Below are positions 47,301 through 61,050 of a stretch of 62,000 nucleotides of DNA, one piece after another. The translations under genes and the position numbers were made by a program. Numbering within the stretch: the stretch's first letter is position 1; the number at the start of each line of letters is the position of its first letter. Below the pieces are notes generated by a model. The model was not told the origin of the DNA and searched no databases. It saw only the letters and a list, made by a program, of their open reading frames with translations. The stretch is from Symsagittifera roscoffensis (taxonomy: Eukaryota > Xenacoelomorpha > Acoela > Convolutidae), in contig NC_087066.1 in assembly GCF_963678635.1 (NCBI RefSeq), positions 18,743,877 through 18,805,876 of the forward strand, in the 5' to 3' direction.

Positions 47301-48019
47301 CAAGAAAGTTAAATTGCTATCCCAACAATTTTTCTAGAGTCTTTGGAAGGCTTCCGGAATGTCAAAGAATGTCGCAAAAAAAGTTTTGGAAGTTGGAAAA
47401 ATTCATGGGAAATTCAGCTAAGTTTCTGAAAAGGTTAAATTACTATCCCAATGAAATTTCTGATGATCCTTTAGAAGTTTGGCAAACAAAAGCCTTGAAA
47501 CGTTTTTCTTTAAAATCATAGCGACTGTTTTCAAGAAACCTGGGAAAGCTAGCAAAAGTCTTGGCATAGTTAAATTACGATCTACACGACTTTTTAAAGA
47601 ATCCTGGGAAGGTTGGCAAACGTCCTGAGAGAGTTAAATGGCTATCCCAACAAATTTTTCTGGAGTCTGGGGAAGGTTTTCGGAATGTCAAAAAAAGTCC
47701 GAAAATAGTTTTTGGAAAGTTAGAAAAATTCTTGGGAAAATGCGCTGAATTTTTGAAAAGGTTAAATTACTATCCCAACGAAATTTCTGATGATCCTTTA
47801 GAAAACGTTTTTTTTAAATCACAACAGCGACTGTTTTCTAAAAACCTGGGAAGGTTAGCAAAAGTCTTGGCATAGTTAAATTACGATCTACACAAGTTTT
47901 TTTAAAGAATCCTGGGAAGGTTGGCAAACGTCCTGAGAGAGTTGAATGGCTATCCCAACAAATTTTTCTAGAGTCTTGGGAAAGTTTCCGGAATGTCAAA
48001 GAATGTTTCAAAAAATTTT

Positions 48020-50963
48020 TTTGGAAAGTTGAAAAAATTCTTGGGAAAGTCAGCTAAGTTTTTGAAAAGGTTAAATTACTATCCCAATGGAATTTCTGAT
48101 GATCCTTCAGAATTTTGGCAAACAAAAACCTTGAAACGTTTTTTTTTAAATCACAGCGACTGTTTTCTAGAAACCTGGGAAGAATAGCAAAAGTCCTGGC
48201 ATTGTTGAACTACGATCTGCACTAGTTTTTTTCGAAAGAATCCTGGAAGGTTGGCAAACATCCTGAGAGAGTTAAATGGCTATCCCAACAAATTTTTCTA
48301 GAGTCTTGGGAAAGTTTCCGGAATGTCAAAGAATGTCCCAAAAAGGTTTTTGGAAAGTTGGAAAACTCATGGGAAAGTGAGCTAAGCTTTTGAAAAGGTT
48401 AAAGTAGTATCCAAAAGAAATTTCTGATGATCTTTAAGAAGATTGGTAAACAAAAGGAATGAAAAGTTTTTTTTTAATCACAGCGACTGTTTTCTAGAAA
48501 CATGGGAAGGTTAGCAAAAGTCTTGGCATTGTTAAATTACGATCTACACGAGTTTTTAAAGAATCCTGGGAAGGTTGGCAAACGTCCTGAGAGAGCTAAA
48601 TTGCTACCCCAACTAAATTTCTAGAGTCTTTGGAAGGTTTCCGGAATGTCAAAGAATGTCCCAAAAAAGGTTTTGGAAAGTTGGAAAAATTCATGGGAAA
48701 GTCAGCTAAGTTTTTGAAAAGGATAAATTACTATCCCAATGAAACTTCTGATGATCCTTCAGAAGTTTGGCAAACAAGAGCCTTGAAACGTTTTTCTTTA
48801 AAATCATAGCGACTATTTTCAAGAAACCTGGGAAAGCTAGCAAAAGTCTTGGCATAGTTAAATTACGATCTACACGAGTTTTTAAAGAATCCTGGGAAGG
48901 TTGGCAAACGTCCTGAGAGAGCTAAATTGCTACCCCAACTAATTTTCTAGAGTCTTTGGAAGGTTTCCGGAATGTCAAAGAATGTCCCAAAAAAGGTTTT
49001 GGAAAGTTGGAAAAATTCATGGGAAAGTCAGCTCAGTTTTTGAAAAGGTTAAATTACTATCCCAATGAAACTTCTGATGATCCTTCAGAAGTTTGGCAAA
49101 CAAGAGCCTTGAAACGTTTTTCTTTAAAATCATAGCGACTGTTTTCAAGAAACATGGGAAGGTTAGCAAAAGTCTTGGCATTGTTAAATTACGATCTACA
49201 CGAGTTTTTAAAGAATCCTGGGAAGGTTGGCAAACGTCCTGAGAGAGCTAAATTGCTACCCCAACTAATTTTCTAGAGTCTTTGGAAGGTTTCCGGAATG
49301 TCAAAGAACGTCCCAAAAAAGGTTTTGGAAAGTTGAAAAAATTCATGGGAAATTCAGCTAAGTTTCTGAAAAGGTTAAATTACTATCCCAATGAAATTTC
49401 TGATAATCCTTAAGAAGATTGGTAAACAAAAGCCTTGAAACGTTTTTTTTAAATCACAGCGACTGTTTTCAAGAGACCTTGGAAAGCTAGCAAAAGTCTT
49501 GGCATAGTTAAATTACGATCTACACGAGCTTTTTAAGAATCCTGGGAAGGTTGGCAAACGTCCTGAGAGAGTTAAATTGCTATCCCAACAAATTTTTCTA
49601 GGTTCTTGGGAAAGTTTCGGAATGTCAAAGAATGTCCCAAAAAAGTTTTGGAAAGTTGAAAAAATTCTTGGGAAAGTCAGCTAAGTTTTTGAAAAGGTTA
49701 AATTACTATCCCAATGGAATTTCTGATGATCCTTCAGAATTTTGGCAAACAAAAACCTTGAAACGTTTTTTTTTAAATCACAGCGACTGTTTTCTAGAAA
49801 CCTGGGAAGAATAGCAAAAGTCCTGGCATTGTTGAACTACGATCTGCACTAGTTTTTTTCGAAAGAATCCTGGAAGGTTGGCAAACATCCTGAGAGAGTT
49901 AAATGGCTATCCCAACAAATTTTTCTAGAGTCTTGGGAAAGTTTCCGGAATGTCAAAGAATGTCCCAAAAAGGTTTTTGGAAAGTTGGAAAACTCATGGG
50001 AAAGTGAGCTAAGCTTTTGAAAAGGTTAAAGTAGTATCCAAAAGAAATTTCTGATGATCTTTAAGAAGATTGGTAAACAAAAGGAATGAAAAGTTTTTTT
50101 TTAATCACAGCGACTGTTTTCTAGAAACATGGGAAGGTTAGCAAAAGTCTTGGCATTGTTAAATTACGATCTACACGAGTTTTTAAAGAATCCTGGGAAG
50201 GTTGGCAAACGTCCTGAGAGAGCTAAATTGCTACCCCAACTAATTTTCTAGAGTCTTTGGAAGGTTTCCGGAATGTCAAAGAATGTCCCAAAAAAGGTTT
50301 TGGAAAGTTGGAAAAATTCATGGGAAAGTCAGCTAAGTTTTTGAAAAGGATAAATTACTATCCCAATGAAACTTCTGATGATCCTTCAGAAGTTTGGCAA
50401 ACAAGAGCCTTGAAACGTTTTTCTTTAAAATCATAGCGACTATTTTCAAGAAACCTGGGAAAGCTAGCAAAAGTCTTGGCATAGTTAAATTACGATCTAC
50501 ACGAGTTTTTAAAGAATCCTGGGAAGGTTGGCAAACGTCCTGAGAGAGCTAAATTGCTACCCCAACTAATTTTCTAGAGTCTTTGGAAGGTTTCCGGAAT
50601 GTCAAAGAATGTCCCAAAAAAGGTTTTGGAAAGTTGGAAAAATTCATGGGAAAGTCAGCTCAGTTTTTGAAAAGGTTAAATTACTATCCCAATGAAACTT
50701 CTGATGATCCTTCAGAAGTTTGGCAAACAAGAGCCTTGAAACGTTTTTCTTTAAAATCATAGCGACTGTTTTCAAGAAACATGGGAAGGTTAGCAAAAGT
50801 CTTGGCATTGTTAAATTACGATCTACACGAGTTTTTAAAGAATCCTGGGAAGGTTGGCAAACGTCCTGAGAGAGCTAAATTGCTACCCCAACTAATTTTC
50901 TAGAGTCTTTGGAAGGTTTCCGGAATGTCAAAGAATGTCCCAAAAAAGGTTTTGGAAAGTTGG
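48020..50963 (+). repeat. Local repeat at 1627-bp offset in copy B
   Basis: About 1.3 kb from 48020 to 49336 returns at 49647-50963, offset 1627 (five monomers). Markers are CCAATGGAATTTCTG (48085, 49712), TGCACTAGTTTTTTTCG and GTCAGCTCAG. In copy A the same monomer series occurs once, near 21090-21780. The interval 49337-49646 corresponds to copy A at about 20770-21090. Confidence 0.87.
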
Positions 50964-51640
50964 AAAAATTCATGGGAAAGTCAGCTAAGTTTTTGAAAAG
51001 GATAAATTACTATCCCAATGAAACTTCTGATGATCCTTCAGAAGTTTGGCAAACAAGAGCCTTGAAACGTTTTTCTTTAAAATCATAGCGACTATTTTCA
51101 AGAAACCTGGGAAAGCTAGCAAAAGTCTTGGCATAGTTAAATTACGATCTACACGAGTTTTTAAAGAATCCTGGGAAGGTTGGCAAACGTCCTGAGAGAG
51201 CTAAATTGCTACCCCAACTAATTTTCTAGAGTCTTTGGAAGGTTTCCGGAATGTCAAAGAATGTCCCAAAAAAGGTTTTGGAAAGTTGGAAAAATTCATG
51301 GGAAAGTCAGCTCAGTTTTTGAAAAGGTTAAATTACTATCCCAATGAAACTTCTGATGATCCTTCAGAAGTTTGGCAAACAAGAGCCTTGAAACGTTTTT
51401 CTTTAAAATCATAGCGACTGTTTTCAAGAAACCTGGGAAAGCTAGCACAAGTCTTGGGATAGTTAAATTACGATCTACACGAGTTTTTTTAAAGAATCCT
51501 GGGAAGTTTGGCAAACGTCCTGAGAGAGTTAAATTGCTATATAACAAATTTTTCTAGAGTCTTGGGAAAGTTTCGGAATGTCAAAGAATGTACTAAAAAA
51601 AGTTTTGGAAAGTTGGAAAAATTCATGGGAAAGTGAGCTA
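50346..51640 (+). repeat. 652-bp dimer repeat in copy B
   Basis: AAGGATAAATTAC lies at about 50346 and 50998, and GTCAGCTCAG at about 50658 and 51310, each 652 bp apart, two monomers. In the equivalent part of copy A the related monomers form a 1303-bp tetramer instead. The monomer with GCTATATAACAAATTT, three times in A, occurs once here near 51537. Confidence 0.83.
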
Positions 51641-54600
51641 AGCTTTTGAAAAGGTTAAATTACTATCCCAATAAAATTTCTGATGATCCTTAAGAAGATT
51701 GGTAAACAAAAACCTTCAAACGTTTTTTTTTAATCACAGCGACTGTTTTCTAGAAATCTGGGAAGGTTAGCAGAAGTCTTGGCATTGTTAAATTACGATC
51801 TACACGAATTTTTTTTCTAAGAATCCTGGGAAGGTTGGCAAACGTCCTAAGAAAATTAATTTGCTATCCCAACAAATTTTTCTGGAGTCTGTGGAAGGTT
51901 TTCGGAATGTCAAAAAAAGTCCGAAAATAGTTTTTGGAAAGTTAGAAAAATTCTTGGGAAAGTGCGCTGAATTTTTGAAAAGGTTAAATTACTATCCCAA
52001 CGAAATTTCTGATGATCCTTTAGAAAACGTTTTTTTTTTAAATCACAACAGCGACTGTTTTCTAGAAACCTGGGAAGGTTAGCAAAAGTCTTGGCATAGT
52101 TAAATTACGATATACACAAGTTTTTTTAAAGAATCCTGGGAAGGTTGGCAAACGTCCTGAGAGAGTTGAATGGCTATCCCAACTAATTTTTCTAGAGTCT
52201 TGGGAAAGTTTCCGGAATGTCAAAGAATGTTTCAAAAAAATTTTTTTGGAAAGTTGAAAAAATTCTTGGGAAAGTCAGCTAAGTTTTTGAAAAGGTTAAA
52301 TTACTATCCCAATGAAATTTCTGATGATCCTTCAGAAGTTTGGCAAACAAAAGCCTTGAAACGTTTTTCTTTAAAATCATAGCGACTGTTTTCAAGAAAC
52401 CTGGGAAAGCTAGCAAAAGTCTTGGCATAGTTAAATTACGATCTACACGAGTTTTTAAAGAATCCTGGGAAGGTTGGCAAACGTCCTGAGAGAGCTAAAT
52501 TGCTACCCCAACTAATTTTCTAGAGTCTTTGGAAGGTTTCCGGAATTTCAAAGAATGTCCAAAAAAGGTTTTGGAAAGTTGGAAAAATTCATGGGAAAGT
52601 CAGCTAAGTTTTTGAAAAGGTTAAATTACTTTCCCAATGAAACTTCTGATGATCCTTCAGAAGTTTGGCAAACAAGAGCCTTGAAACGTTTTTCTTTAAA
52701 ATCATAGCGACTGTTTTCAAGAAACCTGGGAAAGCTAGCACAAGTCTTGGCATAGTTAAATTACGATCTACACGAGTTTTTAAAGAATCCTGGGAAGGTT
52801 GGCAAACGTCCTGAGAGAGCTAAATTGCTACCCGAACTAATTTTCTAGAGTCTTTGGAAGGTTTCCGGAATGTCAAAGAATGTCCCAAAAAAGGTTTTGG
52901 AAAGTTGGAAAAATTCATGGGAAAGTCAGCTAAGTTTTTGAAAAGGTTAAATTACTATCCCAATGAAACTTCTGATGATCCTTCAGAAGTTGGGCAAACA
53001 AAAGCCTTGAAACGTTTTTCTTTAAAATCATAGCGACTGTTTTCAAGAAACCTGGGAAAGCTAGCAAAAGTCTTGGCATAGTTAAATTACGATCTACACG
53101 AGTTTTTAAAGAATCCTGGGAAGGTTGGCAAACGTCCTGAGAGAGCTAAATTGCTACCCCAACTAATTTTCTAGAGTCTTTGGAAGGTTTCCGGAATGTC
53201 AAAAAATGTCCCAAAAAAAGTTTTGGAAAGTTGGAAAAATTCATGGGAAAGTTAGCTAAGTTTTTGAAAAAGTTAAATTACTATCCCAATGAAACTTCTG
53301 ATGATCCTTCAGAAGTTTGGCAATCAAAAGCCTTGAAACGTTTTTCTTTAAAATCATAGCGACTGTTTTCAAGAAACCTGGGAAAGCTAGCAAAAGTCTT
53401 GGCATAGTTAAATTACGATCTACACGAGTTTTTAAAGAATCCTGGGAAGGTTGGCAAACGTCCTGAGAGAGCTAAATTGCTACCCCAACTAATTTTCTAG
53501 AGTCTTTGGAAGGTTTCCGGAATGTCAAAGAATGTCCCAAAAAAGGTTTTGGAAAGTTGGAAAAATTCATGGGAAGTCAGCCAAGTTTTTGAAAAGGTTA
53601 AATTACTATCCCAATGAAACTTCTGATGATCCTTCAGAAGTTTGGCAAACAAGAGCTTTGAAACGTTTTTCTTTAAAATCATAGCGACTGTTTTCAAGAA
53701 ACCTGGGAAAGCTAGCAAAAGTCTTGGCATAGTTAAATTACGATCTTCACGAGTTTTTTTAAAGAATCCTGGGAAGTTTGGCAAACGTCCTGAGAGAGCT
53801 AAATTGCTACCCGAACTAATTTTCTAGAGTCTTTGGAAGGTTTCCGGAATGTCAAAGAATGTCCCAAAAAAGGTTTTGGAAAGTTGGAAAAATTCATGGG
53901 AAAGTCAGCTAAGTTTTTGAAAAGGTTAAATTACTATCCCAATGAAACTTCTGATGATCCTTCAGAAGTTTGGCAAACAAAAGCCTTGAAACGTTTTTCT
54001 TTAAAATCATAGCGACTGTTTTCAAGAAACCTGGGAAAGCTAGCAAAAGTCTTGGCATAGTTAAATTACGATCTACACGAGTTTTTAAAGAATCCTGGGA
54101 AGGTTGGCAAACGTCCTGAGAGAGCTAAATTGCTACCCCAACTAATTTTCTAGAGTCTTTGGAAGGTTTCCGGAATGTCAAAGAATTTCCCAAAAAAGGT
54201 TTTGGAAAGTTGGAAAAATTCATGGGAAAGTCAGCTAAGTTTTTGAAAAAGTTAAATTACTATCCCAATGAAACTTCTGATGATTCTTCAGAAGTTTGGC
54301 AAACAAAAGCCTTGAAACGTTTTTCTTTAAAATCATAGCGACTGTTTTCAAGAAACCTGGGAAAGCTAGCAAAAGTCTTGGCATAGTTAAATTACGATCT
54401 ACACGAGTTTTTAAAGAATCCTGGGAAGGTTGGCAAACGTCCTGAGAGAGCTAAATTGCTACCCCAACTAATTTTCTAGAGTCTTTGGAAGGTTTCCGGA
54501 ATGTCAAAGAATGTCCTAAAAAAGGTTTTGGAAAGTTGGAAAAATTCATGGGAATTCAGCTAAGTTTTTGAAAAGGTTAAATTACTATCCCAATGAAACT

Positions 54601-57600
54601 TCTGATGATCCTTCAGAAGTTTGGCAAACAAGAGCCTTGAAACGTTTTTCTTTAAAATCATAGCGACTGTTTTCAAGAAACCTGGGAAAGCTAGCAAAAG
54701 TCTTGGCATAGTTAAATTACGATCTACACGAGTTTTTTTAAAGAATCCTGGGAAGTTTGGCAAACGTCCTGAGAGAGCTAAATTGCTACCCCAACTAATT
54801 TTCTAGAGTCTTTGGAAGGTTTCCGGAATGTCAAAGAATGTCCCAAAAAAGGTTTTGGAAAGTTGGAAAAATTCATGGGAAGTCAGCTAAGTTTTTGAAA
54901 AGGTTAAATTACTATCCCAATGAAACTTCTGATGATCCTTCAGAAGTTTGGCAAACAAGAGCCTTGAAACGTTTTTCTTTAAAATCATAGCGACTGTTTT
55001 CAAGAAACCTGGGAAAGCTAGCAAAAGTCTTGGCATAGTTAAATTACGATCTACACGAGTTTTTTTAAAGAATCCTGGGAAGTTTGGCAAACGTCCTGAG
55101 AGAGTTAAATTGCTATCCCAACAAATTTTTCTAGAGTCTTGGGAAAGTTTCGAAATGTCAAAGAATGTCCTAAAAAAAGTTTTGGAAAGTTGGAAAAATT
55201 CATGGGAAAGTGAGCTAAACTTTTGAAAAGGTTAAATTACTATCCCAATGAAATTTCTGATGATCCTTAAGAAGATTGGTAAACAAAAACCTTCAAACGT
55301 TTTTTTTAATCACAGCGACTGTTTTCTAGAAATCTGGGAAGGTTACCAGAAGTCTTGGCATTGTTAAATTATGATCTACACGAATTTTTTTAAAGAATCC
55401 TGGGAAGGTTGGCAAACGTCCTAAGAAAATTAATTTGCTATCCCAACAAATTTTTCTGGAGTCTGGGGAAGGTTTTCGGAATGTCAAAAAAAGTCCGAAA
55501 ATAGTTTTTGGAAAGTTAGAAAAATTCTTGGGAAAGTGCGCTTAATTTTTGAAAAGGTTAAATTACTATCCCAACGAAATTTCTGATGATCCTTTAGAAA
55601 ACGTTTTTTTTTAAATCACAACAGCGACTGTTTTCTAGAAACCTGGGAAGGTTAGCAAAAGTCTTGGCATAGTTAAATTACGATCGACACAAGTTTTTTA
55701 AAAGAATCCTGGGAAGGTTGGCAAACGTCCTGAGAGAGTTGAATGGCTTCCCAACAAATTTTTCTAGAGTCTTGGGAAAGTTTCCGGAATGTCAAAGAAT
55801 GTTTCAAAATAAATTTTTGGAAAGTTGAAAAAATTTTTGGGAAAGTCAGCTAAGTTTTTGAAAAGGTTAAATTACTATCCCAATGAAATTTCTGATGATC
55901 CTTCAGAAGTTTGGCAAACAAAAGCCTTGAAACGTTTTTCTTTAAAATCATAGCGACTGTTTTCAAGAAACCTGGGAAAGCTAGCAAAAGTCTTGGCATA
56001 GTTAAATTACGATCTACACGAGTTTTTAAAGAATCCTGGGAAGGTTGGCAAACGTCCTGAGAGAGTTAAATGGCTATCCCAACAAATTTTTCTAGGGTCT
56101 TGGGAAAGTTTCCGGAATGTCAAAGAATGTCCCAAAAAGGTTTTTGGAAAGTTGGAAAACTCGTGGGAAAGTGAGCTAAGCTTTTGAAAAGGTTAAAGTA
56201 GTATCCAAATGAAATTTCTGATGATCTTTAAGAAGATTGGTAAGCAAAATAATGAAAAGTTTTCTTTTAATCACAGCGACAGTTTTCTAGAAACATGGGA
56301 AGGTTAGCAAAAGTCTTGGCATTGTTAAATTACGATCTACACAAGTTTTTTTTAAAGAATCCTGGGAAGGTTGGCAAACGTCCTGAGAGAGTTGAATGGC
56401 TATCCCAACAAATTTTTCTAGAGTCTTGGGAAAGTTTCCGGAATGTCAAAGAATGTTTCAAAATTTTTTTTTGGAAAGTTGAAAAAATTCTTGGGAAAGT
56501 CAGCTAAGTTTTTGAAAAGGTTAAATTACTATCCCAATGAAATTTCTGATGATCCTTCAGAAGTTTGGCAAACAAAAGCCTTGAAACGTTTTTCTTTAAA
56601 ATCATAGCGACTGTTTTCAAGAAACCTGGGAAAGCTAGCAAAAGTCTTTGCATAGTTAAATTATGATCTACACGAGTTTTTAAAGAATCCTGGGAAGGTT
56701 GGCAAACGTCCTGAGAGAGTTAAATGGCTATCCCAACAAATTTTTCTAGAGTCTTGGGAAAGTTTCCGGAATGTCAAAGAATGTCCCAAAAAGGTTTTTG
56801 GAAAGTTGGAAAACTCGTGGGAAAGTGAGCTAAGCTTTTGAAAAGGTTAAAGTAGTATCCAAATGAAATTTCTGATGATCTTTAAGAAGATTGGTAAACA
56901 AAAGGAATGAAAAGTTTTTTTTTATCACAGCGACAGTTTTCTAGAAACATGGGAAGGTTAGCAAAAGTCTTGGCATTGTTAAATTACGATCTACACAAGT
57001 TTTTTTTAAAGAATCCTGGGAAGGTTGGCAAACGTCCTGAGAGAGTTGAATGGCTATCCCAACAAATTTTTCTAGAGTCTTGGGAAAGTTTCCGGAATGT
57101 CAAAGAATGTTTCAAAAAATTTTTTTGGAAAGTTGAAAAAATTCTTGGGAAAGTCAGCTAAGTTTTTGAAAAGGTTAAATTACTATCCCAATGAAATTTC
57201 TGATGATCCTTCAGAAGTTTGGCAAACAAAAGCCTTGAAACGTTTTTCTTTAAAATCATAGCGACTGTTTTCAAGAAACCTGGGAAAGCTAGCAAAAGTC
57301 TTTGCATAGTTAAATTACGATCTACACGAGTTTTTAAAGAATCCTGGGAAGGTTTGCAAACGTCCTGAGAGAGCTAAATTGCTACCCCAACTAATTTTCT
57401 AGAGTCTTTGGAAGGTTTCCGGAATGTCAAAGAATGTCCCAAAAAAGGTTTTGGAAGTTGGAAAATTTCATGAGAAAGTCAGCTAAGTTTTTGAAAAGGT
57501 TAAATCACTATCCCAATGAAACTTCTGATGATCCTTCAGAAGTTTGGCAAACAAGAGCCTTGAAACGTTTTTCTTTAAAATCATAGCGACTGTTTTCAAG

Positions 57601-57664
57601 AAACCTGGGAAAGCTAGCAAAAGTCTTGGCATAGTTAAATTACGATCTACACGAGTTTTTCTAA
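51641..57664 (+). repeat. Monomer run of copy B matching copy A at constant offset
   Basis: About 18 ordinary monomers in the same order as 25700-31690, mostly at offset 25953-25958. Differences are single bases and homopolymer lengths, such as GTAAGCAAAATAATG near 56240 where A has GTAAACAAAAGGAATG. Confidence 0.85.
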
Positions 57665-58829
57665 AGAATCCTGGGAAGTTTGGCAAACGTCCTGAGAGAA
57701 TTAAATTGCTATCCCAACAAATTTTTCTAGAGTCTTGGGAAAGTTTCGGAATGTCAAAGAATGTCCTAAAAAAAGTTTTGGAAAGTTGGAAAAATTCATG
57801 GGAAAGTGAGCTAAGCTTTTGAAAAGGTTAAATTACTATCCCAATGAAACTTCTGATGACCCTTAAGAAGATTGGTAAACAAAAACCTTCAAACGTTTTT
57901 TTTAAATCACAGCGACTGTTTTCTAGAAATCTGGGAAGGTTAGCAGAAGTCTTGGCATTGTTAAATTACGATCTACTCGAATTTTTATTTTAAGAATCCT
58001 GGGAAGGTTGGCAAACGTCCTAAGAAAATTAATTTGCTATCCCAACAAATTTTTCTGGAGTTTGGGGAAGGTTTTCGGAATGTCAAAAAAAGTCCGAAAA
58101 TAGTTTTTGGAAAGTTAGAAAAATTCTTGGGAAAGTGCGCTGAATTTTTGAAAAGGTTAAATTACTATCCCAACGAAATTTCTGATGATCCTTTAGAAAA
58201 CGTTTTTTTTTAATCACAACAGCGACTGTTTTCTAGAAACCTGGGAAGGTTAGCAAAAGTCTTGGCATAGTTAAATTACGATCTACACGTGTTTTATTTA
58301 AAGAATCCTGGGAAGGTTGGCAAACGTCCTGAGAGAGTTAAATTGCTAACCCAACAAATTTTTCTAGAGTCTTGGGAAAAATTCGGAATGTCAAAGAATG
58401 TCCCAAAAAAGTTTTTGGAAAGTTGAAAAATTCTTGAGAAAGTCAGCTAAGTTTTTGAAAAGGTTAAATTACTATCCCAATGAAATTTCTGATGATCTTT
58501 CTGAAGTTTGGCAAACAAAAGCCTTGAAACGTTTTTTTTAAATCATAGCGACTGTTTTCAACAAACCTGGGAAAGCTAGCAAAAGTGTTGGCATAGTTAA
58601 ATTACGATCTACAGAGTTTTTTAAAGAATCCTAGGAAGGTTGAAAAACGTCCTGAGAGAGTTAAATTGCTACCCCAACAAATTTTCTAGAGTCTTTGGAA
58701 GGTTTCCGGAATGTCAAAGAATGTCACAAAAAAGGTTTTGGAGAGTTGGAAAAATTCATGGGAAAGTCAGCTAAGTTTTTGAAAAGGTTAAATTACTATC
58801 CCAATGAAAATTCTGATGATTCTTAAGAA

Positions 58830-58960
58830 GTTTGGGGTTTGGGGAAGGTTTTCGGAATGTCAAAAAAAGTCCGAAAATAGTTTTTGGAAAGTTAGAAAAA
58901 TTCTTGGGAAAGTGCGCTGAATCACAGCGACTGTTTTTTTAATCACAGCGACTGTTTTCT
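58830..58960 (+). repeat. Chimeric insertion inside a monomer, copy 1
   Basis: After TTCTTAAGAAGTTTGG the sequence switches to GGTTTGGGGAAGGTTTTCGG, a subunit B start, runs through to AAAGTGCGCTGAAT, and then returns to subunit D at ATCACAGCGACTG, which is doubled (TGTTTTTTTAATCACAGCG). It is copied from a neighbouring monomer type such as that near 58050. Confidence 0.85.
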
Positions 58961-60521
58961 AGAAACCTGGGGGAAGGTTAGCAAAAGTCTTGGCATTGTT
59001 AAACTACGATCTACACGAATTTTTTTAAAGAATCCTGGGAGGGTTGGCAAACGTCCTGAGAAAATTAAATTGCTATCCCAACAAATTTTTCTGGAGTCTG
59101 GGGAAGGTTTTCGGAATGTCAAAAAAAATGTCCGAAAATAGTTTTTGGAAAGTTAGAAAAATTCTTGGGAAAGTGCGCTGAATTTTTGAAATGGTTAAAT
59201 TACTATCCCAAAAAAAAATTTTTGATGATCCTTTAGAAATTTGGCAAACAAAAGCCTTGAAACGTTTTTCTAATCATAGCGACTGTTTTCAAGAAACCTG
59301 GGAAAGCTAGCAAAAGTCTTGTCATAGCTGAAGTACGATCTACACGAGTTTTTTAAAGAATCCTGGGAAGTTTGGCAAACGTCCTGAGAGAGTTAAATGC
59401 TATCCCAACAAATTTTTCTAGAGTCTTGGGAAAGTTTCGGAATGTCAAAGAATGTCCTAAAAAAAGTTTTGGAAAGTTGGAAAAATTCATGGGAAAGTGA
59501 GCTAAGCTTTTGAAAAGGTTAAATTACTATCCCAATGAAACTTCTGATGACCCTTAAGAAGATTGGTAAACAAAAACCTTCAAACGTTTTTTTTAAATCA
59601 CAGCGACTGTTTTCTAGAAATCTGGGAAGGTTAGCAGAAGTCTTGGCATTGTTAAATTACGATCTACTCGAATTTTTATTTTAAGAATCCTGGGAAGGTT
59701 GGCAAACGTCCTAAGAAAATTAATTTGCTATCCCAACAAATTTTTCTGGAGTTTGGGGAAGGTTTTCGGAATGTCAAAAAAAGTCCGAAAATAGTTTTTG
59801 GAAAGTTAGAAAAATTCTTGGGAAAGTGCGCTGAATTTTTGAAAAGGTTAAATTACTATCCCAACGAAATTTCTGATGATCCTTTAGAAAACGTTTTTTT
59901 TTTAATCACAACAGCGACTGTTTTCTAGAAACCTGGGAAGGTTAGCAAAAGTCTTGGCATAGTTAAATTACGATCTACACGTGTTTTATTTAAAGAATCC
60001 TGGGAAGGTTGGCAAACGTCCTGAGAGAGTTAAATTGCTAACCCAACAAATTTTTCTAGAGTCTTGGGAAAAATTCGGAATGTCAAAGAATGTCCCAAAA
60101 AAGTTTTTGGAAAGTTGAAAAAATTCTTGAGAAAGTCAGCTAAGTTTTTGAAAAGGTTAAATTACTATCCCAATGAAATTTCTGATGATCTTTCTGAAGT
60201 TTGGCAAACAAAAGCCTTGAAACGTTTTTTTTAAATCATAGCGACTGTTTTCAACAAACCTGGGAAAGCTAGCAAAAGTGTTGGCATAGTTAAATTACGA
60301 TCTACAGAGTTTTTTAAAGAATCCTAGGAAGGTTGAAAAACGTCCTGAGAGAGTTAAATTGCTACCCCAACAAATTTTCTAGAGTCTTTGGAAGGTTTCC
60401 GGAATGTCAAAGAATGTCACAAAAAAGGTTTTGGAGAGTTGGAAAAATTCATGGGAAAGTCAGCTAAGTTTTTGAAAAGGTTAAATTACTATCCCAATGA
60501 AAATTCTGATGATTCTTAAGA

Positions 60522-60652
60522 AGTTTGGGGTTTGGGGAAGGTTTTCGGAATGTCAAAAAAAGTCCGAAAATAGTTTTTGGAAAGTTAGAAAAATTCTTGG
60601 GAAAGTGCGCTGAATCACAGCGACTGTTTTTTTAATCACAGCGACTGTTTTC
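60522..60652 (+). repeat. Chimeric insertion inside a monomer, copy 2
   Basis: It has the same structure and junctions as 58830-58960, one 1693-bp block later, with no difference that I can see. The insertion therefore predates the block duplication. Confidence 0.85.
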
Positions 60653-61050
60653 TAGAAACCTGGGGGAAGGTTAGCAAAAGTCTTGGCATTGTTAAACTAC
60701 GATCTACACGAATTTTTTTAAAGAATCCTGGGAGGGTTGGCAAACGTCCTGAGAAAATTAAATTGCTATCCCAACAAATTTTTCTGGAGTCTGGGGAAGG
60801 TTTTCGGAATGTCAAAAAAAATGTCCGAAAATAGTTTTTGGAAAGTTAGAAAAATTCTTGGGAAAGTGCGCTGAATTTTTGAAATGGTTAAATTACTATC
60901 CCAAAAAAAAATTTTTGATGATCCTTTAGAAATTTGGCAAACAAAAGCCTTGAAACGTTTTTCTAATCATAGCGACTGTTTTCAAGAAACCTGGGAAAGC
61001 TAGCAAAAGTCTTGTCATAGCTGAAGTACGATCTACACGAGTTTTTTAAA

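Larger units (their letters stand above)
57665..61050 (+). repeat. 1693-bp block, two tandem copies in copy B
   Basis: Blocks 57665-59357 and 59358-61050 are nearly identical. Each holds five monomers plus a 120-130-bp chimeric insertion (58830 and 60522). Both carry CTACTCGAATTTTTATTTT, GTGTTGGCATAG and CTGGGGGAAGG. In copy A the equivalent region has the 981-bp trimer duplication instead and lacks the insertion, so both arrangements arose after the A/B duplication, or one copy was later converted. Confidence 0.9.
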
